Shown piece after piece: positions 1 through 8,576 of a stretch of DNA of 43,293 nt. Below the pieces are notes generated by a model, which was not told the origin of the DNA, made no database searches, and worked only from the letters and a program-made list of their open reading frames with translations. The first letter of the stretch is position 1, and every line of letters starts with the position of its first letter. Position numbers and translations under genes: made by a program. The DNA comes from DATDCV01 sp036524155. GTDB lineage: Bacteria > Verrucomicrobiota > Verrucomicrobiia > Limisphaerales > UBA8199. The stretch is from positions 1 to 43,293 of the forward strand of contig DATDCV010000032.1 in assembly GCA_036524155.1 (NCBI GenBank). Direction: 5' to 3'.

Positions 1-195
1 AAGCGACGCAAGCGCTCCTGCCCACGCGCGCTGCGGCAACCTGTGAGTAGTTGGCCACGCTTGCGCAGAAACACCTATCATAATGGCCCCGTCGAATACT
101 CCGTCGGAGAGATCTATGCCTGAATTCCTAAAAGGCATTGCAATTAGGACGCCAGAACTGATTGACGGCCTGGCGAGTGGCGCTAATGATAGGGC

Positions 196-1440
196 ATGAG
201 CCGGATCTCCCACCCATCCTCCTTCTCCCGCGCGGTCTCCCGAACCCGATGCCTTCCAGCCGACTCGCGGCATAAAGGGGGCCGGCGTCTTCTGCTCGCT
301 GCGCTGATGATGTGGGCGGTCTTGGAGGCGCCGCGGTCCGCAGGCGCGGCAACGGTCGCGCCACCGGGCAAGAAACTCATCGAATACGGCTGGGACGTGC
401 CTACGCCCGCTCAAATGCGCGACGAGCTTGGAACCATGGAAAAACGACCTTTCGACGGGCTCATTTTCCGGCTGAGCGCGGGCCACAACGCGTTTGTGAC
501 GAAACCGCTGGAGACCGCCAAGTTTGCCGAAGACGAACGCATCTTGCACGACCTGCGGTTCACGAGGTTCCATGAAAACTTCGTGCTCGTCTGGGGCTCA
601 CCGCCAGCCGATTTCGACTGGTTCAACGACACGCAGTGGGACGCCATCGAGGCCAACGCCAAACTGCTGGTGCGCATTGCTCAGGCCGGGCGGGTTCAGG
701 GCATCTGCTTTGACCCTGAACCTTACGACTTCAGCCTTTGGGAATATGCCAAACAGCCGCGGACCAACTCCCACGCGTTTGCGGAATACCGAACCAAGGT
801 GCGGCAGCGCGGCGCCCAACTCATGCGTGCGTTCGAGACGTCGATGCCCGGAGCGACGATCCTGACGTTCTTCCATGTCAGCCTCTACGATCGTTTCGCG
901 ACTCTCCCCGAGGCCGAGAGAGCACAGCGGCTGGCTCGGGAGAGCTGGGGCCTGATGCCCGATTTTTTCGTGGGAATGCTGGAAAGCGCCGGCCCCAAAG
1001 CTCGGTTCATCGATGGCAACGAAAACGCTTATTATTACACCTCTCGCGAGCAGTACTTCCGCGCCTACCACGCCATCCGGGAGCGAGCGCGCGGCCTCGT
1101 GCCTCCCGAACTCCGCGAGAAGTACGCGCGCCAGGTTCAAGCCGGGCAAGCGCTATATGTGGATCAGAACTTCGCCTTGCGGCAGCCCAACACCGAGAAG
1201 TACCTGAGCTACCGTATGACACCGGACGACCGCGCCAAATGGTTTGAGCACAACACTTACTGGGCGCTCTACACGACGGATGAATATGTCTGGTGCTACA
1301 GCGAACGGATGAACTGGTGGAAGGATCAAACGCCGCCGGGTCTTGAGTCGGCGATCGTGAGCGCCCGGCAGAAGATCGCCGGGGGTAAGCCTCTGGGCTT
1401 CGACATCGAGCCGATCATTGCCGCCGCCGGAAAACGGTAG
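196..1440 (+). CDS. Exported protein of unknown family, possible barrel-type hydrolase fold
   Basis: The product has 414 residues. The N-terminus has a basic stretch (GGRR, about residue 28), then a hydrophobic run (LLLAALMMWAVL) and a plausible cleavage site after SAGA near residue 51, so it is probably exported. ATG 307 (residue 38) is too late because it removes the basic part of the signal. The mature part is rich in aromatic and acidic residues. It has strand-like segments ending in acidic residues, such as GICFDPEPY (about residue 174) and GFDIEPI near the C-terminus, which would suit a TIM-barrel-like enzyme. I do not recognise a named family and no catalytic assignment is made. No good Shine-Dalgarno sequence precedes the start. 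The gene converges on the mgtC-like gene with 32 bp between stop codons. Coding is confident; function is unknown. Confidence 0.85.
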   Translation: MSRISHPSSFSRAVSRTRCLPADSRHKGGRRLLLAALMMWAVLEAPRSAGAATVAPPGKKLIEYGWDVPTPAQMRDELGTMEKRPFDGLIFRLSAGHNAFVTKPLETAKFAEDERILHDLRFTRFHENFVLVWGSPPADFDWFNDTQWDAIEANAKLLVRIAQAGRVQGICFDPEPYDFSLWEYAKQPRTNSHAFAEYRTKVRQRGAQLMRAFETSMPGATILTFFHVSLYDRFATLPEAERAQRLARESWGLMPDFFVGMLESAGPKARFIDGNENAYYYTSREQYFRAYHAIRERARGLVPPELREKYARQVQAGQALYVDQNFALRQPNTEKYLSYRMTPDDRAKWFEHNTYWALYTTDEYVWCYSERMNWWKDQTPPGLESAIVSARQKIAGGKPLGFDIEPIIAAAGKR

Positions 1441-1472
1441 GCAACTCTCGTTTCAGCCTCGTGGCGCAAGCG

Positions 1473-2168
1473 CTAGGGGTTTTCCGACGGGAGTTCCCTG
1501 ATCTCGCGCACGGCAGGTATATCGACCACTGCGTCAAGGAACTCGTGGAGGTGACGCCGCGGCAGTCGCACGTCCAGCCGGCCTCGCATCATTGCCTCGC
1601 CCGGCCCTGGTTGGACTGCCAGTTGCGCGCCGACGTGGAATGTCTCCCGAACGCAGTCCAGCCGTATCCGTGTTTTGCCGTGATCCGGGTCGAACACAAT
1701 CTCAACGACTACGGATTTCACTCCCCCAAGGTGGCGGATCTCCCAACGGCGCACGCCTGCAAGGATCACCCGCACCAGCAACGCCAGTCCCAATCCCGCC
1801 GCAGGCCGCCCCACACCGACGGTGATCCCGATGGCGGCCATCATCCAGACAGCGGCCGCGGTGGTCATTCCGCTCACCGTGGTTCGCGAGTGAAGGATGG
1901 CACCGGCGCCGAGAAAGCCGACGCCCGTAACAACCTGGGCCGCGACACGGCCGGAGTCGCCGGTCGTGGTCGTGAAGGCATAAGAAACCATTGTGAAGAC
2001 CGCCGAGCCAAGGCAGACCAGAATGAGCGTGCGCAGGCCGGCTGGTTTATCCTCTCGCTCCCGTTCCGTCCCAACGATGGCGCCACAAAGGATCGCCGCC
2101 AGCGCCAGCACAACCTCCAACCAGGGCGAGGCCAATTCGCCGCGCAGACTGTATGTGGGCCAGTGCAT
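1473..2168 (-). CDS. MgtC/SapB family membrane protein
   Basis: The 231-residue product carries the MgtC signature: a first transmembrane segment (VVLALAAILCGAIVG), then the charged loop TEREREDKPAGLRT, then further hydrophobic helices with GVGFLGAGAI and GMTTAAAVWMMAAIGI. The family consists of inner-membrane proteins linked to growth in low magnesium, acid stress and, in pathogens, regulation of the F-type ATPase. The biochemical role of most environmental members is unknown. A soluble C-terminal part of roughly 85 residues follows the helices, shaped like the ACT-like tail of some members. The ATG at 2168 was chosen because GGAG lies 7 bases upstream; the open frame extends about 26 codons further upstream, but that stretch does not match the family. 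The upstream fibre gene ends 82 bp away on the same strand. Confidence 0.93.
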   Translation of the reverse strand: MHWPTYSLRGELASPWLEVVLALAAILCGAIVGTEREREDKPAGLRTLILVCLGSAVFTMVSYAFTTTTGDSGRVAAQVVTGVGFLGAGAILHSRTTVSGMTTAAAVWMMAAIGITVGVGRPAAGLGLALLVRVILAGVRRWEIRHLGGVKSVVVEIVFDPDHGKTRIRLDCVRETFHVGAQLAVQPGPGEAMMRGRLDVRLPRRHLHEFLDAVVDIPAVREIRELPSENP

Positions 2169-2249
2169 GTGTGGACTCCACGGGTAGCAGTGATCGACTC
2201 TTGGGGCCAGCAAAATCACGGTCACGAAACCCGCCCCGGCGCACAACCA

Positions 2250-5200
2250 CTAACGTCGGCTGAGAGTTGCGGATGGGGAACCCCGAGGCGCGGAGGTGGC
2301 GGCGAGTGTCGCCACGGCGGTTTTGAGTTCGGCGACCGTCCTCTCTAAAGCGAGGATCCGCGCCTCACGCTCTTCCAGTTTCTGGTTCAGCCCCTGAATG
2401 GCTGCCAGGGCGACGCCGTCGGCATCGACCGTGGCAATGTGCTTATCGTCGGCGCCGAGCCCGAAAGCGGCATGGAAATCCTGTGCCATAGGCCCCAGGT
2501 GCGCGGCCGCCAAATCGTTGGTAAAGGTCCAGCGCTGAAGCGGCAGTGCGAGCACTCTGTCCAGGATGGCGCGCGGCTCTACCTCGGTGAAGTTGGTTTT
2601 GGCATTGCGGTCGCTGCTCTGGTAGAGGCCCTGGATCCAAAGGTTACCCGAGTAGCTGAGCAGCGCGACGTTGGCGCTGCCATTCCAGAAATTAAAGGAC
2701 GGCTCGGTGCCGGTGCCGACCGAAAGCGTCCAGGCCGCTGAGCCCGCAACGCCCATGACGAGCCGCGCCCAGTTGCCGTTGTCGTTTTGGGTGAGGCGGA
2801 GCTGAGGAGCCCAGCCGCCCGAGGCGACTTCGAGTTGGCCTTCCGGCGGGTTGGCGCCGCCGATGTTAACTCCGCCCGAGTTGAAAATCCTCATGCGTGG
2901 GGTAAAACCGGTGAAGAAGTCCAAACCGTACTGGTTGCCTCCGCTCGTGCGTTTGGAGGCAATGCCTTCTCCGCTGGCAGGGCCAAACGTGATTCCCGGG
3001 TTCACCGAGCCAGCGTTGAGGCCCCTGGAATCAACGACCACAGTGGCCCCGACATTGATTTTATTGCTGACGGTGACATTGCCCCTCCAATCCCACGACA
3101 GGGCAATTGCCTCCGGACCGCTCACGCCGAGAGCGCCGCCATTATAGCCGAACAGGACCGGGCCGTCGACGTTGACGCCGGCGAAAGGTTTGGCGCCGCC
3201 ATACCAACCCAGGCCATGGTTCGGATCGCCTCGCAGGTAAACTATATGGTCGTTGAGAAATAAGTCCTGCGAGGAGTTCTGTGTGAGGCTGCCCGTCATC
3301 TTCCCCAGGGAACCTGTGTCAAACGCGAGCTGGGTTGAGGTGATGGTGTTGGCCGCGGGCGCAGGCAGACTGCTAAGGCTGGCACCGCTGCCGACGAAGG
3401 CGTTGGCCCAGACCGCGCCGGCCACGTTGAGCGCCGCGCCGGCGGGATTGTTGGTCCCGATACCGACTCCGCCCACGGCGCGAACCAGAAATTGGTCATT
3501 GCCGGTGGAGACGAAATTTGCGTCTGCCGAATCCGCCCAAACGAAACTGCCGCCATGGTTCGCCTTGGCCCGGCGCCCGGCAGCAAAACTGTAATCGCCG
3601 TTGGCTTCATTGAGATAGCCTCCGGGCACGGTCGAGCGCAGACCGGTGGCGCTGTTGGTAAAGCCTCCGCCCACCACGGAGTCGCGAGCTCGAGCCGTGT
3701 TGCCAAAGCCCCCGGAAACTGTGGCGGACGTGTCGCCAGCAGTGTTGTATGCACCGCCACCTACCGTAGCGTGCCAGGCGTTTGCCCGAATGCGGTTGTA
3801 GTCGCCGCCACTAATGGTCGAGTTCTGCGCGTTCGTCTCAACGGTGTTGAGAACGCCTCCACCAATCGCAGAGGATATCGAATTTGTTTGGATTGAATTG
3901 GCGCCGCCGCCCGCAATGGCCGAGCCGATCGCCCCGCTCTGGATCGAGTTGTAGTCGCCCCCGCCGATGAACGAGTCAGTCGCATCGGGACCAATAGTAT
4001 TATGTTCGCCACCGGCAATCGTGCCCACCGCCCCCTGCATGATGTTGCCGTTGCCCCCGCCTACGGAGCTGTAGCCGGAGCCCAACTGGATCCAGTTGTC
4101 GACCCCACCGGCAATGGTTCCCCCATTGGCGTAATTGTCGATGCGATTGGCGTAGCCCCCGGCGATAGTGCTCCAGTTGTACTGGATTACATTGAGAGCG
4201 CCTCCGCCAATTGTTGCGCCAAGCGCATCAGCCTCGAGCGTATTTGCGCCGCCACCGCCGACCGTGCCAAAGTCGTTCTTGACGGTGTTACGCCAGAGCG
4301 TGCCGCCGGAATTGGTGCCGCCGCCGCCGCCGATCGTAGCGGCTCTGACACCGGCCGCCACAGAGTTGGCCGCGGCGCCTCCGATGAAGTTCGGCGCGCC
4401 ATTGTCATTCGGCTCCAGGCGCAGAGCGCGGGCGCCATTGACGCTCAGCTCTAGCGCCTGTTTATCCTTGGTGCCGAGAAACTGTGTGCCCGGCAACGTG
4501 CCGCTGTTGCCGCCCAGCAGCCACACTTTATTGGTGCGCGCAATGCTGTCCGCCAGGCGGCTGTCCGGCACCGTGCCGCTGGTCAAGTGCGACGCGTTGA
4601 GATTGGTTAGCCCGGCGCCATTGCCGCTGAAATTCGCGGCCGTGATTGTGCCGGCCGCAAAACCACCCGCGGCGTCCCGCCTCACGAGCGTCCCGGGCGC
4701 GCTGGCGCTGGTGGCACCGTTGGCCGCGCTCGTCGCAGTGGCCACTTCGGCAGCGGTCTGGCCGCCGACCCGCGCCACCACCGTGGCGCTTTGGGTGCCG
4801 GTGACGTCTCCCGCCAGCGAACCGCTGAAACTGCCGGCGGTGGTGGCCGCGGCAGCGGCATCTGCGGTTGTGGCTCTGTCAGCCACCGAGGAAAACAGGG
4901 CATAAGGCGAGACCAGGAACGGTTGCCTGGGCGCGAGGGCGGTGAAGGCCGCGCCGCCGTTGGTCCGTACGGCAACCTCAAGCCACCGGGATTCGCCAGT
5001 GAAAATGCCGGGACCGAAATCAAGCGTGGAGGTGAAGATCCCGCCGGTCACGACGACAGCGTCATTCGTAAGCGGTCCCGCAATGGGGCTGGCTCCGGCC
5101 AATGCGTCATAAGCCGTGAATCGCAGGTCGTAAATTCCGTTGGCCGCCCCGCCACCCGCGAGGAGCCTGCCTTGATAAATGAACGCCGTTCCCAGGGGCG

Positions 5201-5279
5201 CGGCCAACGCCGTCGGCAGCCAACCGCCGAGCAACAGTCCGGCTATTAGTGAAATGCGAGTCGCAATATGAGAGTTCAT
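2250..5279 (-). CDS. Secreted fibre-like protein with head repeats and S74 chaperone tail
   Basis: The 1009-residue product has a Sec signal peptide (MNSHIATRISLIAG, cleavage near ALA-AP, residue 26). Next comes an N-terminal beta domain beginning FIYQGRLL and reaching about residue 130, of the kind often seen before fibre stalks in bacterial surface proteins. Residues about 339-560 hold 14 GG-x-x-N turns spaced 15-20 residues apart, resembling YadA/Hep_Hag trimeric head repeats. The C-terminus has the peptidase S74 intramolecular chaperone pattern: SSDRNAKTNF at residues 888-897, then LGPMAQDFHAAFGLG and a closing coiled coil (LNQKLEEREARILALE). In S74 proteins the chaperone helps trimer folding and is often cut off at a Ser-Asp bond; S889-D890 would be the site. 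AAAGGAA lies 6 bases before the ATG. It is probably a trimeric surface or released fibre. The receptor is unknown. Confidence 0.88.
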   Translation of the reverse strand: MNSHIATRISLIAGLLLGGWLPTALAAPLGTAFIYQGRLLAGGGAANGIYDLRFTAYDALAGASPIAGPLTNDAVVVTGGIFTSTLDFGPGIFTGESRWLEVAVRTNGGAAFTALAPRQPFLVSPYALFSSVADRATTADAAAAATTAGSFSGSLAGDVTGTQSATVVARVGGQTAAEVATATSAANGATSASAPGTLVRRDAAGGFAAGTITAANFSGNGAGLTNLNASHLTSGTVPDSRLADSIARTNKVWLLGGNSGTLPGTQFLGTKDKQALELSVNGARALRLEPNDNGAPNFIGGAAANSVAAGVRAATIGGGGGTNSGGTLWRNTVKNDFGTVGGGGANTLEADALGATIGGGALNVIQYNWSTIAGGYANRIDNYANGGTIAGGVDNWIQLGSGYSSVGGGNGNIMQGAVGTIAGGEHNTIGPDATDSFIGGGDYNSIQSGAIGSAIAGGGANSIQTNSISSAIGGGVLNTVETNAQNSTISGGDYNRIRANAWHATVGGGAYNTAGDTSATVSGGFGNTARARDSVVGGGFTNSATGLRSTVPGGYLNEANGDYSFAAGRRAKANHGGSFVWADSADANFVSTGNDQFLVRAVGGVGIGTNNPAGAALNVAGAVWANAFVGSGASLSSLPAPAANTITSTQLAFDTGSLGKMTGSLTQNSSQDLFLNDHIVYLRGDPNHGLGWYGGAKPFAGVNVDGPVLFGYNGGALGVSGPEAIALSWDWRGNVTVSNKINVGATVVVDSRGLNAGSVNPGITFGPASGEGIASKRTSGGNQYGLDFFTGFTPRMRIFNSGGVNIGGANPPEGQLEVASGGWAPQLRLTQNDNGNWARLVMGVAGSAAWTLSVGTGTEPSFNFWNGSANVALLSYSGNLWIQGLYQSSDRNAKTNFTEVEPRAILDRVLALPLQRWTFTNDLAAAHLGPMAQDFHAAFGLGADDKHIATVDADGVALAAIQGLNQKLEEREARILALERTVAELKTAVATLAATSAPRGSPSATLSRR
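3600..4265 (-). repeat. 14 tandem head-type repeats inside the S74 fibre gene
   Basis: Fourteen units of the type GG(G)xxNxI are separated by 8-13 residues, often with xTI or xAI before the GG. They are degenerate at DNA level, so they are an old protein repeat, not a recent tandem duplication. The pattern fits the left-handed beta-roll heads of trimeric adhesins. Confidence 0.8.
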
Positions 5280-5634
5280 ATCCAGTTCCTTTAGAGTGTG
5301 CAGGGCGTGGCGCAGCGAACTTGGAACAGGCAGTTGCTGTTCCAGGGCCGCACACGAGTCCCGCCAACGGCAAGAGGTTTCATCGCCTGATTTGATTCAG
5401 GTCTCGGTTCAGTAACAGCGGCGCGCCTGAACGCGGACAGCATAGCAGGCTCCCGGGTCACGTCAATTGCCTCGGGATGCAGGATCAGGGTTGGCGTGGT
5501 CTATTCGCCGTCGCGAGAAGAGATGGCGGATTAAAGACAGCGCGAGCCTGCCTCCCTGCCGGCGATCATCAGTAGCGGATTCTTGTTTTCTAGTTCAACC
5601 GGCAGAAAGCAACGCGGCTCCGACTCCGCGTCTC
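5280..5634. other. Intergenic region, no gene seen
   Basis: This is the 355 bp between the stop of the pectate-lyase-like gene and the start of the fibre gene, both on the minus strand. It should hold the fibre gene promoter. I found no clear -10/-35 pair, no hairpin with a T run and no open frame with coding character. Confidence 0.6.
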
Positions 5635-8244
5635 TCAAAAAAATGGCTGGTAAACACTTACGGTGGCTTGATTACCGTAAGTCGTGATCGTGAGCATTCC
5701 GGTAACACCGTTGGTCACAACCCAGCTTCGGGCCCCGTCTGATGTCTTAACCTCGGCGAGGCCGAGCGTCAGGATCCGGTCTGCCCCATTAGGTTCAACC
5801 AGAAGAACGGAGGACTTCACCAGGTCAGGGGCGACGTTAATAAGCGTGGCGATCGTCGGGTCTGAAGTGCATAGGAGCTTCGCATACCGCAGATCCATAT
5901 CGACCGTGGCTGCCTGGGCGGAATTGGTGCGATAGGCAACGTTTTCAGTTATGGCTTTGCCGGCTGTCACGCCGCCCGCGACGTACAGATTCCTGGGCCT
6001 GCCGGAGTGGCTCGCGCCGATGTCGTAGCCGTTATCCGACCCGGCCAGCCACATTCCATTCGGGTCGATATACCACCGCGGGGTGCCCGTTTCGCCCTGC
6101 GTGGCAGCCGTCATGAATCCGACAAATTGAGCCGCGTGCATCTGCATGTATTGGTCCCCGCCGATATACAGCACGTTGGCGCCGTTGTAGGAGCGGGCGT
6201 GGAGAAAACCGTATCCGTAATCGGCAGCGGCATAGTCGGGGGCGACGAGCATGGCGCTCTTGATGGTGTTCGCCGTCAAGGTGCCTGCTCCCTCATCCCC
6301 ACCCACGCGCAACGAACCGTACTGGTAACCGTTCTGAACAATCAAACCGCCAAGGCTGGTAAACGTCTGCGGCTGCGTCCACCACTGCACCGAATTCACA
6401 TCCGCATCGCTGCCGCCGTGATAGACTGTTGTCACCGGGCCTCCTACGCTGGAGTGATACACCATCGGGTCGTAGTGGGCGAAGGACGCGGAGCCGAAGC
6501 TCACCACGGGCATCTCACCGGGAACGAACGAGCCCTCAACCGAAACGATCGGCGAACCGCCAAATCCCGCTAAGGTTCCGTTGACGATCCTGACCCCGGC
6601 GGCCCGAGTGTTGGGCTGGCCTGCGGTGAGACGATAAATCGGAATGCTCGACGTGCCGCTGCAGGACAAAAAGTAAGGATTAATTTGTTCGAACTGACAA
6701 TTGTTGGTTAGGAGAACAACGGAACCCGAGTTCCCGACAAAGCTCTCGTAATTGCCGCCGACCCACGTCGTTACGGTGCAGTCGCCGTAGAACAGCCGGT
6801 CGCAATTACCCCATTCACCGCCAATTATCTGGAGACCGGCCCCCGCCCGGCCGCCTCCGCCGGGGATCGGGGTCCGGTCGTTGATGATGCAGGTCAAACG
6901 ATCCTCGGAAGCCCGCCCCATCTGCTGCAAGCCCCATCCGCCCCAGCAGCCGTCCAGCGTTGTTTCCTCCGCCGACTGCAGCCAATAAGCAGCGTTGGTA
7001 TTGAACATGGAAGCGCATTGCTCAAATCGAACCCCGGCGCTGTCGCAGACCTTGTAGCCATTTGCGAAGCCCGACACGAGCATGCGCTCGAACCGCACCA
7101 TTTGAATCGGGCCGTAATCGAGGCTACCGGCTTCATAAAGATGTTCCAGGCGGATGCCGCAGTTCGTCACGTTGTAGCCCCAGTTCGTGATGCCTACGAC
7201 ACCAAAGTCGTGCAGGTACAGCTTCCGCAACGCGTAGGTCCATTCAGTGAGAAAGTGCAGGCCGTCGGCATCGGTTTGGCTTTTCTGCACGATGCGGGTT
7301 GCCGAATCGTCAGGGTTGAACGGGGTGCTCCCCGCGCCAAAAATTTCAAAACCCTGGATCGTGTGCGGAAGGTTCAACGCCGAGGTGATCGTATAAGCTC
7401 CCTTCGGCAGGTACAGCCGATACGGCGCGTTGCTCGCACAAAAATTTATCGCCGCTTGCAGCTTGGCTGTGTCGTCGGTTCGGCCGTCGCCAGCCGCACC
7501 GAAGTCAGCCTTCGCGTCCAGGTAAGTGGGAAAGTTTGTAAGGGTCGAGGCGTCGTAGAGGGCCGATCCTCCACTGCCTGATCGGACCCGGTAAAACCGC
7601 CCCGGGTAGTTTGTGCGCTGGTAGTCGTTGAAGTACCACAAGTTTTCCGTGAGGGTATTCGTGCTCACGGGGACCCACACTGCATTGGCAAGGCTTGCGG
7701 AGGCTTCAACCACAACGACTCTGCCTCTTGCCCAACTGACGTGGAAGCCAAACCGGTTCGTCTGAGCGCCTGGGCCGGGCCCGCCAATCGCCGCCCGCGG
7801 TCGCCATAGGGCGGTGGGGCGACCGCCAAAAACCGGTCCCCAGCCGCTCGCCCCCGGTAAGTAATACACTGTGGCGTTCGTCGCCTGGCTAAACACACGG
7901 TCAATCCCGGCGCCAGTCGGGGCGTTGCCTGTAAAAAAGACTCCGGCCAGACTCCCGCAGCCATCGAACGCATCGCCCTCAATATAGCTGACATTATCGC
8001 CGATCGTGACACTTGTCAGGTTGGTGCACGAAGCAAATGTATTGCTCCCGATGCTGCTGACGGGATAGCCATTAATGCTGACGGGAATGTCAACCGTACC
8101 GCCGGACCCGGTGTACTTCACAATGGTAATCGCGTCGTTGTTCGTGGTGTAGGTGTAATCCTGCGCTTCCACTACATCGCCGGGCCAGTCGCAGGCGCCC
8201 AACACGAGCGCGGCGGCAACCAGATGGGATATTATTTTCATCAT
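5635..8244 (-). CDS. Pectate-lyase-superfamily protein with BspA-like LRR and fibre-like C-terminus
   Basis: The 869-residue product starts at ATG 8244 (or 8241), directly after AGGGAAGGA; the open frame goes further up but without a ribosome site. The signal is MMKIISHLVAAALVLGAC, then DW. LGAC could be a lipobox, or a standard cleavage could follow VEA near residue 28. In order there follow: BspA-type leucine-rich segments (residues about 30-110, IGSNTFASCTNLTSVTIG); the RFYR-type module (about 155-225); and a right-handed beta-helix opened by the pectate lyase 3 motif DFGAAGDGRTDDTAKLQAAI (about 238-260). Near residue 735 is YDIGASHSGRPRNLYVAGG, a motif I associate with phage tail spikes and fibres. 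It is likely a secreted or surface polysaccharide-binding or -cleaving spike. The substrate cannot be read from sequence, and activity is unproven because many family members lack lyase activity. Confidence 0.85.
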   Translation of the reverse strand: MMKIISHLVAAALVLGACDWPGDVVEAQDYTYTTNNDAITIVKYTGSGGTVDIPVSINGYPVSSIGSNTFASCTNLTSVTIGDNVSYIEGDAFDGCGSLAGVFFTGNAPTGAGIDRVFSQATNATVYYLPGASGWGPVFGGRPTALWRPRAAIGGPGPGAQTNRFGFHVSWARGRVVVVEASASLANAVWVPVSTNTLTENLWYFNDYQRTNYPGRFYRVRSGSGGSALYDASTLTNFPTYLDAKADFGAAGDGRTDDTAKLQAAINFCASNAPYRLYLPKGAYTITSALNLPHTIQGFEIFGAGSTPFNPDDSATRIVQKSQTDADGLHFLTEWTYALRKLYLHDFGVVGITNWGYNVTNCGIRLEHLYEAGSLDYGPIQMVRFERMLVSGFANGYKVCDSAGVRFEQCASMFNTNAAYWLQSAEETTLDGCWGGWGLQQMGRASEDRLTCIINDRTPIPGGGGRAGAGLQIIGGEWGNCDRLFYGDCTVTTWVGGNYESFVGNSGSVVLLTNNCQFEQINPYFLSCSGTSSIPIYRLTAGQPNTRAAGVRIVNGTLAGFGGSPIVSVEGSFVPGEMPVVSFGSASFAHYDPMVYHSSVGGPVTTVYHGGSDADVNSVQWWTQPQTFTSLGGLIVQNGYQYGSLRVGGDEGAGTLTANTIKSAMLVAPDYAAADYGYGFLHARSYNGANVLYIGGDQYMQMHAAQFVGFMTAATQGETGTPRWYIDPNGMWLAGSDNGYDIGASHSGRPRNLYVAGGVTAGKAITENVAYRTNSAQAATVDMDLRYAKLLCTSDPTIATLINVAPDLVKSSVLLVEPNGADRILTLGLAEVKTSDGARSWVVTNGVTGMLTITTYGNQATVSVYQPFF

Positions 8245-8470
8245 TCCTTCCCTCTCATGAATCTTGAAGTTCTTAACCGACCTAAACAGGCAAAAGATGA
8301 GTTCGTAACTGGCCGGGGCGAGGTCAATGAAACCATCTCCGCGGTGATCGGCAATACAACGAGGCATTTAACTCCGTGGAGATCGGAAGTTCCAGCCTTG
8401 TTTTGAACCTACCTGTCCCCCCGAAGGCTGCTCTAGAACCAGACCAAACGAGACGTTTTGGGCTAAAAAA

Positions 8471-8545
8471 GGTAGGGACGCGTTCCACCGCGTCCCATTC
8501 TTTTCCCCAAGCAATTCGACGGACGCGGTGGAACGCGTCCCTACC
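8471..8545. repeat. Nested palindrome, dispersed-repeat type
   Basis: Two 25-base arms (8471-8495 and 8521-8545) are exact reverse complements, separated by 25 bases. Each arm also folds on itself: GGGACGCG, a six-base loop TTCCAC, then CGCGTCCC. It lies in the 332 bp gap (8245-8576) between the CotH-type gene and the pectate-lyase-like gene, both on the minus strand, and could act as a REP-like element or transcript-end hairpin. There is no T run directly after the hairpin on the minus strand. Nothing else was seen in the gap except the ribosome site of the downstream gene. Confidence 0.85.
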
Positions 8546-8576
8546 CCTTCACCGCTCGGCGACGCTCAAGCGATGG

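Noticed and set aside
1..123. Open frame from the left edge to TGA at 121, ending VEYSVGEIYA
   Set aside because: About 40 codons without clear coding bias or a recognised motif; could be a gene end, but the support is too weak to list.
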